From contig JBKPDR010000035.1 of the NCBI GenBank assembly GCA_046727975.1, positions 1 through 64,000 of the forward strand: DNA of 64,000 nucleotides, read 5' to 3'. The notes below the pieces were generated by a model. The model did not search any database, was not told where the DNA came from, and was given only the letters and a program-made list of their open reading frames with translations. The stretch is from GMQP-bins7 sp046727975 (GTDB taxonomy: Bacteria > Actinomycetota > Thermoleophilia > Gaiellales > Gaiellaceae). Made by a program: the position numbers and the translations under genes. Position 1 is the stretch's first letter. Each line of letters starts with the position of its first letter. Shown here piece by piece: positions 25,081-32,137 of the stretch.

Positions 25081-26409
25081 CTACCCACGCCGCGGGTCCG
25101 GCACGACCTCGGCGATCCGGCGACGCAGATCGTGGTGGTCGAGCTCGGGCTCGAGGCCGAGTCGCCCGGCCGTCTCGCGCTCGAGCCCCTCCCAGAGGTC
25201 GATCGTCGCCCACAGCGCGCGCGCGACGTCGCGGAGGTCGTAGTGGGCGAACGCGGACTCGAGCGCTGCGAGTGCTCCCGGATCGCCCCACCGCTCGAGG
25301 AAACGCCCGCCGTGCCAGGTGTCGACGGACGGATCGACTGCTCGGGCATGCCACTCGATGAGCGTCACGAGCCTCGCCTTCAGGTACCCGTCGAGACCCG
25401 CCTTGGCGGTGAAGACCTCTCCGCGCCGGAGCTTCTTCGCCGTCCAAAGCGCGTGGTACCAGAAGTCGCTCGCGAGCTCGGTGAGCTCCTGCTGCGTCGG
25501 TGGGCGGGGTTGGGTGACGTCGGCGGCGAGTTGCCGAAGACGCTTCTCGAGCCCGATCTTGTCGACAAGCACGCGATAGCCGCGCGCGAGCAGCGGGGCG
25601 GCGACCTCGAGCCGGTCGAGTGCCGACAGCGGGATGAGCGGCAGATCGACGTCCTCACCCGTCTCGTACAGCACCCGGCGCTCGCACTCCTCGCCAACCG
25701 ACGTCCGCTCGAGAACGGTGAGGACGGGAGAACCGAACTCCGCAACCCATCCTTGGTCCGCCACGTAGGGCTCGGCGTCGTCCACGACGAGGAGCACGTC
25801 GAGGTCGGACCATCTGTCCGCCGGCGCATCCGTTCGTGCCTGGGAGCCGACGACGACGGCCGCCTGCACGTCGGCACGCTCTCTCGCCCAGTCCGCGATC
25901 GCGGCGGCGATGAGATCCATCCGCGTGTTGACGTTCACGAGCAGCTTATGGTCGAGCTCGAGCACCCGTGGGTTGAGGCCTCTCAGCGTGACCTGGCCCT
26001 CTTCCAGGCGGCGCTCGAGCGCTGGAGCCATGTCGCGCGTGTAGGCGCCTGGCAACGGCCCCGTCTGTGGGATCGCACGCGCATCGGCGAGGGCGCCGAG
26101 CGCCTCCGGCGTCACGAGCGGACAGTCGACCGGCAGGACGAGGCACACGTCATTCGACGCCGCCTCGAGCCCGGCGAGAACGCCGTAGGCCGGGGCGCGC
26201 TCCTCGCGCCCGTCGTCGAGTACCGGAAACGGCAGCCCGAGCCCATCGGAGACCTTCCCGACTGCGACCCTCTCGTCGAACACCTCGAGGAGTCGCCAGG
26301 CGCGCTCGGCGAGAGTCTCTCCGCGGAAGTGCGCAAGCGCTTTCGGCGATCCGAAGCGGCGCGAAGCTCCCCCGACGAGCAGAACGCCTGTCAGCCCGTG
26401 ACTCGCCAC
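25081..26409 (-). CDS. MobA-like nucleotidyltransferase fused to an ANT(6)-type adenylyltransferase domain
   Basis: A continuous 442-residue ORF with two parts. Residues 1-165 look like MobA, the enzyme that adds GMP to molybdopterin: GVLLVGGASRRFGSPKALAH is its L-x-G-G-x-S-x-R-x-G-x-x-K motif, with APAYGVLAGLEAA, VLPVDCPLVTPEAL and NVNTRMDL. Residues 175-442 look like the streptomycin 6-adenylyltransferase (AadK) family: VVVGSQARTDAPADRWSDLD with the G-S and D-x-D metal site (S189, D202, D204), and FWYHALWTAKKLRRGE plus LIEWHARA further on. Adjacent fdhD and the fdh genes make a molybdenum cofactor role for the first half likely. The second half could modify an aminoglycoside or another substrate; function unproven. 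Confidence 0.85.
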   Translation of the reverse strand: MASHGLTGVLLVGGASRRFGSPKALAHFRGETLAERAWRLLEVFDERVAVGKVSDGLGLPFPVLDDGREERAPAYGVLAGLEAASNDVCLVLPVDCPLVTPEALGALADARAIPQTGPLPGAYTRDMAPALERRLEEGQVTLRGLNPRVLELDHKLLVNVNTRMDLIAAAIADWARERADVQAAVVVGSQARTDAPADRWSDLDVLLVVDDAEPYVADQGWVAEFGSPVLTVLERTSVGEECERRVLYETGEDVDLPLIPLSALDRLEVAAPLLARGYRVLVDKIGLEKRLRQLAADVTQPRPPTQQELTELASDFWYHALWTAKKLRRGEVFTAKAGLDGYLKARLVTLIEWHARAVDPSVDTWHGGRFLERWGDPGALAALESAFAHYDLRDVARALWATIDLWEGLERETAGRLGLEPELDHHDLRRRIAEVVPDPRRG

Positions 26410-27170
26410 GGCTCCGTGTAGACCGTGACCCGCCCTTCGCGGACGAAGCCGCAGAGGGTGACTCCCCGATCGGCCGCGAGCTCGACGGCGAGGGAGGAGG
26501 GTGCACCGACTGCGGCAAGCACCGGACAGCCCGCGACCGCTGCCTTCTGGACGAGCTCGAAGGACAGGCGCCCGCTAACACAGAGGAGGTGCTCGGAGAG
26601 TGGGATCAGACCTTCGAGGAACGACCAGCCGACCACCTTGTCCATGGCGTTGTGGCGGCCGACGTCCTCGCGCACGCACAGCAGATCGCCGCGCGACGAG
26701 AAGAGCCCGGTCGCGTGCAGGCCGCCGGTGGCGGCGAAGGCTCGCTGCGCCCCGAGCAGACGGTTCGGCAGCTCCGCGATCAGGGACTCGCTCAACGTCA
26801 GCCCGCTTTCGACGCGCGGCGCCGCGACGGTCACGGCCTCGATCGCCCCTTTGCCGCACACGCCGCACGAAGAAGACGTGTAGAAGTGCCGGCGCATCCG
26901 TTCGGGATCGAATGCCGCGGCCGTGACGTCCACCGTATTCGCCGCAAGGTCTTCGGACGCACGAGCCGCCCGAGGGTCGAGGCCCTCGGTGAGACAGAAC
27001 CCGAGAGCGAGCTCCTCGTCATGGCCGGGCGTACGCATTGTCACCGCGACGGGCTCGCCGCCGATGCGAATCTCGAGCGGCTCCTCGACGGCCACGCGCT
27101 CGTCGCCCTCGTCCCCGCCGGGCAGGCGCCGGGCGGCGACGACCGTCGTGCTGTACGGAGGCGCCTCCAT
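26391..27170 (-). CDS. fdhD: Formate dehydrogenase accessory sulfurtransferase FdhD
   Basis: Carries sulfur from a cysteine desulfurase to the bis-MGD cofactor of formate dehydrogenase, which is essential for activity. The 259-residue protein has the family C-x-x-C loop as C102-G-V-C105 in TSSSCGVCGKGAIEAV, the conserved RTPGHDEELALGFCLTEGL, VREDVGRHNAMDKVVG and SGRLSFELVQKAAVAG. The ATG at 27170 begins MEAPPYSTTVVAARR, the usual start region; the extra upstream codons to 27203 are discarded. Its end overlaps the MobA fusion gene by 19 bases. Together they are the cofactor-maturation arm facing the fdh structural operon. Confidence 0.95.
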   Translation of the reverse strand: MEAPPYSTTVVAARRLPGGDEGDERVAVEEPLEIRIGGEPVAVTMRTPGHDEELALGFCLTEGLDPRAARASEDLAANTVDVTAAAFDPERMRRHFYTSSSCGVCGKGAIEAVTVAAPRVESGLTLSESLIAELPNRLLGAQRAFAATGGLHATGLFSSRGDLLCVREDVGRHNAMDKVVGWSFLEGLIPLSEHLLCVSGRLSFELVQKAAVAGCPVLAAVGAPSSLAVELAADRGVTLCGFVREGRVTVYTEPWRVTG

Positions 27171-27203
27171 GGGCGCAAGCGTAGACGGCACGCCACCGCA
27201 CAC

Positions 27204-27236
27204 CGGCGGGCATCGCCCCGAGGACGACGCCCGCCG
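27204..27236 (-). terminator. Possible terminator between the collagen-like gene and fdhD
   Basis: A perfect 8-bp inverted repeat, CGGCGGGC at 27204-27211 and GCCCGCCG at 27229-27236, separated by 17 bases, lies in the 85-base gap after the collagen-like gene and before fdhD on the same strand. No T-run follows, so it could be a weak or Rho-assisted terminator. Confidence 0.35.
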
Positions 27237-27255
27237 ATTGCGGCAGTCGACAGTG

Positions 27256-27783
27256 CTAGGTGGCGTTCGCGCAGACCGCGAAGGCCGTCACGCTCCAGGA
27301 CGTTCCCGTTCCGACGACCTCCCTGGCCGTTGCGCGGTACACGTTGTCGTTGTCGGGAAACGCCGCGACGATCGCCACGTCGGGACTCGTCGCGTTGACC
27401 CGCCCACCGCCGCCTATCAACCTCTTCCCCGCGGGACAGGTCAGCGAAGCGGTCTTCGGACTGGTCGAGTTGGAAGCCGACGTCGTGTCGACACGCTCGA
27501 CTCCGCTGAGCCCGGGCGGTCCAGCCGGCCCAGCGGGCCCAGCCGGTCCAGCCGGCCCCGTGGGGCCCGCCGGAAGCTGTCCCGGTCTGAAGTCGGCCCT
27601 GGTGAGCGACGAATTTCTCACCTTCGGACCGGTCACGGCGTTGTTCTTGAGGTTCACGGTGCCGACGCTGTTCCTCGGCACGTTCAGCACGGTCGCGTAG
27701 CCCGTGCCGCCGAGCGCGACCAGGAGCGCCAGGCAGGCGACGACCAGTGCAGGAGACGGACGTCGAACGAGGTTTCTCCGCAT
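27256..27783 (-). CDS. Secreted protein with a short collagen-like repeat
   Basis: A 175-residue protein. A signal or anchor segment is visible in ALVVACLALLVALGGTGYAT (residues about 11-30). A pattern NVPRNSVGTVNLKNNAVTGP and KVRNSSLTRADF follows, common in actinobacterial exported collagen-like proteins, then a run of Gly-Pro-x triplets (GPTGPAGPAGPAGPAGPPG), then a C-terminal globular domain with CPAGKRLIGGGGRV and a final Cys. The ATG at 27783 has a strong Shine-Dalgarno (AAGGAGGGAA) 3-4 bases upstream, which decides it over an ATG at 27810. The triplet run is short (about 6 triplets), enough for a small triple helix or a spacer. Function unknown. Confidence 0.82.
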   Translation of the reverse strand: MRRNLVRRPSPALVVACLALLVALGGTGYATVLNVPRNSVGTVNLKNNAVTGPKVRNSSLTRADFRPGQLPAGPTGPAGPAGPAGPAGPPGLSGVERVDTTSASNSTSPKTASLTCPAGKRLIGGGGRVNATSPDVAIVAAFPDNDNVYRATAREVVGTGTSWSVTAFAVCANAT

Positions 27784-27808
27784 CGTTCCCTCCTTCTTGC
27801 AGACGGTC

Positions 27809-27824
27809 ACGGGATCATTCCCGT
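27809..27824. terminator. Possible weak terminator after glmS
   Basis: A 6-bp perfect hairpin, ACGGGA (27809-27814) with TCCCGT (27819-27824) and a TCAT loop, lies 26 bases beyond the glmS stop on the minus strand and just before the collagen-like gene. There is no T-run. Confidence 0.25.
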
Positions 27825-27849
27825 CCGCAGCCCTCCGTGGAACCGATGC

Positions 27850-29676
27850 TTACTCGACCGTTACAGTTTTCGCCAAGTTTCTTGGCTGATCGACGTTCAG
27901 GCCGCGAAGCCGCGCGATCCTGTAGGCGAGGAGCTGAAGCGGGAGGATCGCGAGGACGACCTGCAGGAACGCGGGTGTCTTCGGCACGAAGATGACGTCG
28001 TCTGCGTGGTGCTGGATGTCTTCGTTCCCGTCGGTGGCGATCGCGATCACATGGGCGCCGCGTGCGCGCACCTCCTGGATGTTCGAGACGATCTTGTCGT
28101 AGACGTGGATGTTCGTGGCCACGACGACGACAGGGGTCGACTCGTCGAGCAGCGCGATCGGTCCATGCTTCATCTCCCCAGCCGAGTACGCCTCCGTGGG
28201 GATGTACGAGATCTCCTTCAGCTTGAGCGCGCCCTCGAGCGCGACAGGAAGGCCGATGTGCCGGCCGAGATAGAGGAAGAAGGGAGCGTCGTAGTACCGC
28301 TGCGCGATCTCGAGAATCGGATGGTCGGCCTCGAGGAAAGCCTGGATCTTCCGCGGCAGCTTGTATACGAAGTCGAGAATGAACTCGATCTCGCCGGGCG
28401 GGAGGGTCTCCCGGATCTGAGCGAGCTTGAGCGCGATGAGGTAGAGAAGCGCGACCTGGGCGGAGAACGTCTTGGAGGACGCCACGGCCATCTCGAGGCC
28501 TGCGCGCGTGTACAGGACGGAGTTGACCTCGCGCGTGATCTGCGAGCCCATCATGTTCGTGATCGCGACCGTATGCGCGCCCTTCTCGCGTGCGAGCTGC
28601 ATGGCGGCGATCGTGTCGCGGGTCTCGCCCGACTGGGAGATGCCGATCACGAGGGTGTCCTCGCCGATGACCGGGTCGCGGTAGATCCACTCGCTCGCGA
28701 TGTCGAACTCCACGGGAACTCGGGCCCACTCCTCGATCACGTAGCGGCCGACGACCGCCGAGTGATAGGCAGTGCCGCACGCGACGAGCACGATCCGGCG
28801 GAGAGTGCGCAGCTGCTCGTCGGTCATTCCGAGCCCCTCGAGCAGGAGGGTGCGGTGTCGGACGCGGTCCCCGATGGTCTCCGCCACCGCCTCGGGCTGC
28901 TCGTAGATCTCCTTCAGCATGAAAGTCTCGTAGCCCGCCTTCTCGGCGCCCTCGTCGTCCCAGTCGAGCACGGTCGGCTCGCGTTCGACGACTGAACCGT
29001 CGGAGGATTGGAACGACGCGCCGTCGTGCGTGAGTGCGACGATCTCGCCGTCGCCGGGGAACTGCACCGTTCGCGTCTCGCGCAGGAAGGCGGCTGCGTT
29101 GGATGCGAGGAACATCTCGTCGCGGCCGACGCCGACGACGAGCGGGACCTGATGGCGCGCTCCGACGAGCAGTCCCGGGTGGTCGCGGTGGATGACGACG
29201 AAGGCGAAATGTCCCTCGAGCTCCGTGAATGCCCTGCGCACGGCCTCGACGAGATCGCCCTCGTAATGGCGCTCGACGAGGTGCACGACGGTCTCCGCGT
29301 CGGTCTCCGAGGTGAAGACGTGCCCCTCGGCAGCGAGGCCGTCTTTCAGCTCGCGGTAGTTCTCGACGATCCCGTTCAGTACGACGGAGACCTGGCCCGC
29401 CTCGCAGCCGGCGAGCGGATGCGCGTTCTCCTCGGTCACAGCGCCGTGCGTCGCCCACCGCGTGTGTCCGAGGCCGGTCGTGGCCGTGGACGAGTTCGGC
29501 CCTGCGCGCTCCTTCAGGTTCTCGAGATTTCCGACAGCATGGACGTAGGCCAAGCCGTTCTCCTCGAGCAGCGCGAGACCGGCCGAGTCGTAGCCCCGGT
29601 ACTCCAGGCGCTCGAGGCCCTGGAGGAGAAGCCGTTTGCACTCACGCGATCCGACGTACCCGATGATCCCGCACAC
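27850..29676 (-). CDS. glmS: Glutamine--fructose-6-phosphate aminotransferase (isomerizing)
   Basis: Makes glucosamine-6-phosphate from fructose-6-phosphate and glutamine, the first step to UDP-GlcNAc for the cell wall. The 608 residues begin MCGIIGYVG with the catalytic Cys2 exposed after Met removal. The glutaminase domain is 1-230 (YRGYDSAGLA, GHTRWATHGAV). Two SIS domains follow (about 285-425 with VACGTAYHSAVVGRYVIEEW and GISQSGETRDT, and 455-590 with PFFLYLGRHIGLPVALEGAL). The C-terminus NLAKTVTVE is the conserved end. GTG start at 29676 with a good AAAGGAGA upstream. glmM lies directly upstream on the same strand and catalyses the next step. No glmS ribozyme was seen. Confidence 0.97.
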   Translation of the reverse strand: MCGIIGYVGSRECKRLLLQGLERLEYRGYDSAGLALLEENGLAYVHAVGNLENLKERAGPNSSTATTGLGHTRWATHGAVTEENAHPLAGCEAGQVSVVLNGIVENYRELKDGLAAEGHVFTSETDAETVVHLVERHYEGDLVEAVRRAFTELEGHFAFVVIHRDHPGLLVGARHQVPLVVGVGRDEMFLASNAAAFLRETRTVQFPGDGEIVALTHDGASFQSSDGSVVEREPTVLDWDDEGAEKAGYETFMLKEIYEQPEAVAETIGDRVRHRTLLLEGLGMTDEQLRTLRRIVLVACGTAYHSAVVGRYVIEEWARVPVEFDIASEWIYRDPVIGEDTLVIGISQSGETRDTIAAMQLAREKGAHTVAITNMMGSQITREVNSVLYTRAGLEMAVASSKTFSAQVALLYLIALKLAQIRETLPPGEIEFILDFVYKLPRKIQAFLEADHPILEIAQRYYDAPFFLYLGRHIGLPVALEGALKLKEISYIPTEAYSAGEMKHGPIALLDESTPVVVVATNIHVYDKIVSNIQEVRARGAHVIAIATDGNEDIQHHADDVIFVPKTPAFLQVVLAILPLQLLAYRIARLRGLNVDQPRNLAKTVTVE

Positions 29677-29806
29677 GCTCGAAGTCTCCTTTTCTCTGAC
29701 ACCGAGGGCAAGAGGGTGGTGCGCTTTCAGTTCGGTTCGTTCGAGAGCCCTCCTCGCTCTGTTGCCTCACAAAACACGTAAGAGCCCGGCGACGCCCTTC
29801 ATCGGG

Positions 29807-31069
29807 CTAGCCGAGCTCCTTCGCGACGAGCCGCGCGATCGTAGCACACAGTTTCCCTGCTTCTTGGGCAGTTTCCGCCTCCGCGAGGACGCGGACGACC
29901 GGCTCCGTGCCGGACGGCCGAACGAGCACGCGGCCCCTGTCGCCGAGCTCGGCGTTCAGGCGTGCCGCCTCGTCGAGGATCGCCTGGGGGACCTCGCGGC
30001 GCACCACGCTGACGTTCTCTTTCGCCTGCGGGTAGCGGTGCATCGCCGCGGCGGCCTCGCTCAGCGTCCTCCCGGCGAGTGCGCCGCAGAGGAGCAATGC
30101 GGCCGCAAGTCCGTCGCCGGTGACGTGATCGCGGAGCCAGACGATGTGTCCGGACTGCTCTCCGCCGAGAATCCCCCCCTCCCGGCGCAGAGCCTCGAGG
30201 ACGTAGCGATCCCCGACCGGGGTCGTCAGGACCCGCATCCCGTGCTCCTCCATCAGCCGGTGGAACCCCATGTTCGTCATCACGGTGACGGCGACGAGAT
30301 CGACCTCGAGCGCGAGAGCGAGGATCGCGAGGATCTGGTCGCCGTCAACGGGCTCACCTCGCTCGTCGACCGCGAGCATCCGGTCGCCGTCGCCGTCGAA
30401 CGCAACGCCGAGGTCCAGTCGGTGCTCTTGCACGACGCGAGAGAGGAGCGACAGGTCGGTCGCCCCGCAGCCCGTGTTGATATTGGAGCCGTCGGGCCCG
30501 TTTCCGACGGCGACGACGGCGGCGCCGAGCTCGACGAATGCGTTCGGCGCAAGCGAGGAGTACGCGCCGTTCGCACAATCCACCGCAATCCGGAGGTCGG
30601 AGAGGTCTGAGCCGAACCGCTCCACGACGTGCCGGAGATAGCGCTCCGGCGCCCCTGCGAGGCGCTCGACGGATCCGTCGTTGCAAGGAGGCGCGTCGAA
30701 CAGCGCCTCGATTGCCTCTTCCTCGACGTCCGTGAGCTTGCGGCCTTCGCGATCGAAAAGCTTGACGCCGTTGTACTCCGGCGGATTGTGCGAAGCGGAT
30801 ACGACTGCTCCCAGGTCCTGCGCCAAGAGCGCCACCGCAGGCGTGGGCAGCACACCTGCGAGTACCGCCGTACCGCCCGCGCTCACGATCCCGCGTCCGA
30901 GAGCCGCTTCGAGCTCGAGCCCCGACGCCCGGGTGTCGCGACCGACGAGGACGCGCGCGCGGCCCGACCAGAGCGTCGCGGCCTTGCCGACGCGCTCGAC
31001 GAGGTCAGGCGTCAGGTCGTCGCCCACGACCCCTCGCACGCCGTCCGTTCCGAAATAGCGCCGCCCCAC
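29807..31069 (-). CDS. glmM: Phosphoglucosamine mutase
   Basis: Converts glucosamine-6-phosphate to glucosamine-1-phosphate. The 420-residue protein has the four phosphohexomutase regions: the active Ser loop VVSASHNPPEYNGVK (the phospho-Ser is the second Ser), the Mg-binding loop VAFDGDGDRMLAVDE, the sugar-binding GGILGGEQSGHIVWL and the phosphate-binding VLVRPSGTEPVVRVLAE. It starts MGRRYFGTDGVRGVVGDDLT, a standard GlmM start. At 420 it is a little short of the typical 445. Its stop is 131 bases before glmS on the same strand, and rpsI ends 12 bases upstream, an S9-GlmM-GlmS arrangement common in actinobacteria. Confidence 0.96.
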   Translation of the reverse strand: MGRRYFGTDGVRGVVGDDLTPDLVERVGKAATLWSGRARVLVGRDTRASGLELEAALGRGIVSAGGTAVLAGVLPTPAVALLAQDLGAVVSASHNPPEYNGVKLFDREGRKLTDVEEEAIEALFDAPPCNDGSVERLAGAPERYLRHVVERFGSDLSDLRIAVDCANGAYSSLAPNAFVELGAAVVAVGNGPDGSNINTGCGATDLSLLSRVVQEHRLDLGVAFDGDGDRMLAVDERGEPVDGDQILAILALALEVDLVAVTVMTNMGFHRLMEEHGMRVLTTPVGDRYVLEALRREGGILGGEQSGHIVWLRDHVTGDGLAAALLLCGALAGRTLSEAAAAMHRYPQAKENVSVVRREVPQAILDEAARLNAELGDRGRVLVRPSGTEPVVRVLAEAETAQEAGKLCATIARLVAKELG

Positions 31070-31080
31070 GGCGGTCGCAC

Positions 31081-31476
31081 CTACCTCTTCGAGAACTGAG
31101 GCGCCTTGCGCGCTTTGTGGAGCCCGGCCTTCTTGCGCTCGACGATGCGCGCGTCGCGGGTCAGGAAGCCCTGCCGCTTGAGCGGGACGCGGAGCTCCGG
31201 ATCGGCTTCGACGAGCGCGCGCGCGATCCCGTGCCGCACCGCCCCGGCCTGGCCGGAGATGCCGCCGCCGTGCACGCGCACGCGCAGGTCGTACGACCCG
31301 ACCGCTGCGGCAATCTCGAGCGGAGCGAGCACCATCCGGCGGTGCCCCGGCCGCGTGAAGTACTCCTCGAGCGTGCGTCCGTTGATCCAGGTCTTTCCGT
31401 CGCCCGGGCGCAGGATGACGCGCGCGATCGACGTCTTGCGCTTCCCTGTCCCGAGGTACTGCGCGATTTCGTTCAT
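31081..31476 (-). CDS. rpsI: 30S ribosomal protein S9
   Basis: Small-subunit protein whose C-terminal tail reaches the P-site tRNA. The 131 residues include YLGTGKRKTSIARVILRPG, the loop VRVHGGGISGQAGAVRHGIA, and the tail FLTRDARIVERKKAGLHKAR ending in APQFSKR with the conserved C-terminal Lys-Arg. Overlaps rplM by 4 bases, the universal L13-S9 operon pair. The N-terminus starts with MNEIAQYLG and is shorter than in many actinobacteria, which carry a long acidic extension. Confidence 0.97.
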   Translation of the reverse strand: MNEIAQYLGTGKRKTSIARVILRPGDGKTWINGRTLEEYFTRPGHRRMVLAPLEIAAAVGSYDLRVRVHGGGISGQAGAVRHGIARALVEADPELRVPLKRQGFLTRDARIVERKKAGLHKARKAPQFSKR

Positions 31477-31958
31477 GCCCCCGCTCCGTCGAGCCTACGC
31501 CGGCTGTCCGGCTCCGTCGAGCCTACGCCGGTGAGCTCCAGCGGCTTCGGGGCCTGCGCGGCGTGCGGGTGCTCGGGGCCCGCGTAGATCTTCAGCTTCG
31601 TGAGCTGCGCCGAGGCGAGCTTGTTCTTCGGAAGCATGCCCTTGACCGCCTTGCGAAGAACCTCGGTCGGCCGTCGCTCGAGCTGCTCGCGAAGCGTGCG
31701 CGAGCGGATGCCGCCCGGATATCCCGAGTGGCGGTAGTAGATCTTCGTGTCGAGCTTCGACCCGGTCACCGCGATCTTCTCGGCGTTGACCACGACGACG
31801 AAGTCGCCGGTATCGACGTGCGGCGTGTACTGGGGCTTCCCTTTTCCGCGGAGCGTATCCGCGATGCGGGTCGCGAGACGGCCGAGGGTCTGGCCGTCCG
31901 CGTCCACGAGGAACCACTCGCGCTCGATCTCACCGGGCTTTGCCGAATACGTCTTCAT
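31473..31958 (-). CDS. rplM: 50S ribosomal protein L13 with a C-terminal extension
   Basis: Large-subunit assembly protein. From the ATG at 31958 the 161 residues start MKTYSAKPGEIEREWFLVDA and contain LGRLATRIADTLRGKGKPQY, YRHSGYPGGIRSRTL, AVKGMLPKNKLASAQL and LKIYAGPEHPHAAQAPKPLE, all L13 signatures. The protein normally ends near that last motif. Here a further 15-20 residues (GVGSTEPDSRRRLDGAGA) follow, encoded largely by a 21-bp direct repeat. The long open frame upstream to 32006 is not needed. First gene of the L13-S9-glmM-glmS run. Confidence 0.96.
   Translation of the reverse strand: MKTYSAKPGEIEREWFLVDADGQTLGRLATRIADTLRGKGKPQYTPHVDTGDFVVVVNAEKIAVTGSKLDTKIYYRHSGYPGGIRSRTLREQLERRPTEVLRKAVKGMLPKNKLASAQLTKLKIYAGPEHPHAAQAPKPLELTGVGSTEPDSRRRLDGAGA
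31483..31531. repeat. 21-bp direct repeat at the 3' end of rplM
   Basis: Two identical 21-base copies at 31483-31503 and 31511-31531 (beginning GCTCCGTCGAGC and ending TACGCCGG), separated by 7 bases. They encode or overlap the extra tail of L13 and reach the overlap with rpsI. The copies are exact by direct reading. Confidence 0.8.
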
Positions 31959-32137
31959 CTCACAGAGAAAGGGCGGAACCTGTCCGCCGGCGGCGGATTG
32001 TAGCAACTACGCCTAGACCATCGGCTCGGTGAAACGGGACCTCGCGCCCGTTGACTCTGTCCGGAAACGACACGACGATCCGATGACTTCGCGGTGTTTG
32101 GGGCACCGCCTGCGGCAACAAAAGGGGGCACGGGGAG

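Noticed and set aside
29500..29800. tRNA-like segment with TTCGGTTCGTTCGAG
   Set aside because: No acceptor, D or anticodon arm can be built around it.
29677..29806. glmS ribozyme or other RNA in the glmS leader
   Set aside because: None of the ribozyme core motifs were found. The 130 bases hold only a ribosome site and a weak hairpin after glmM.
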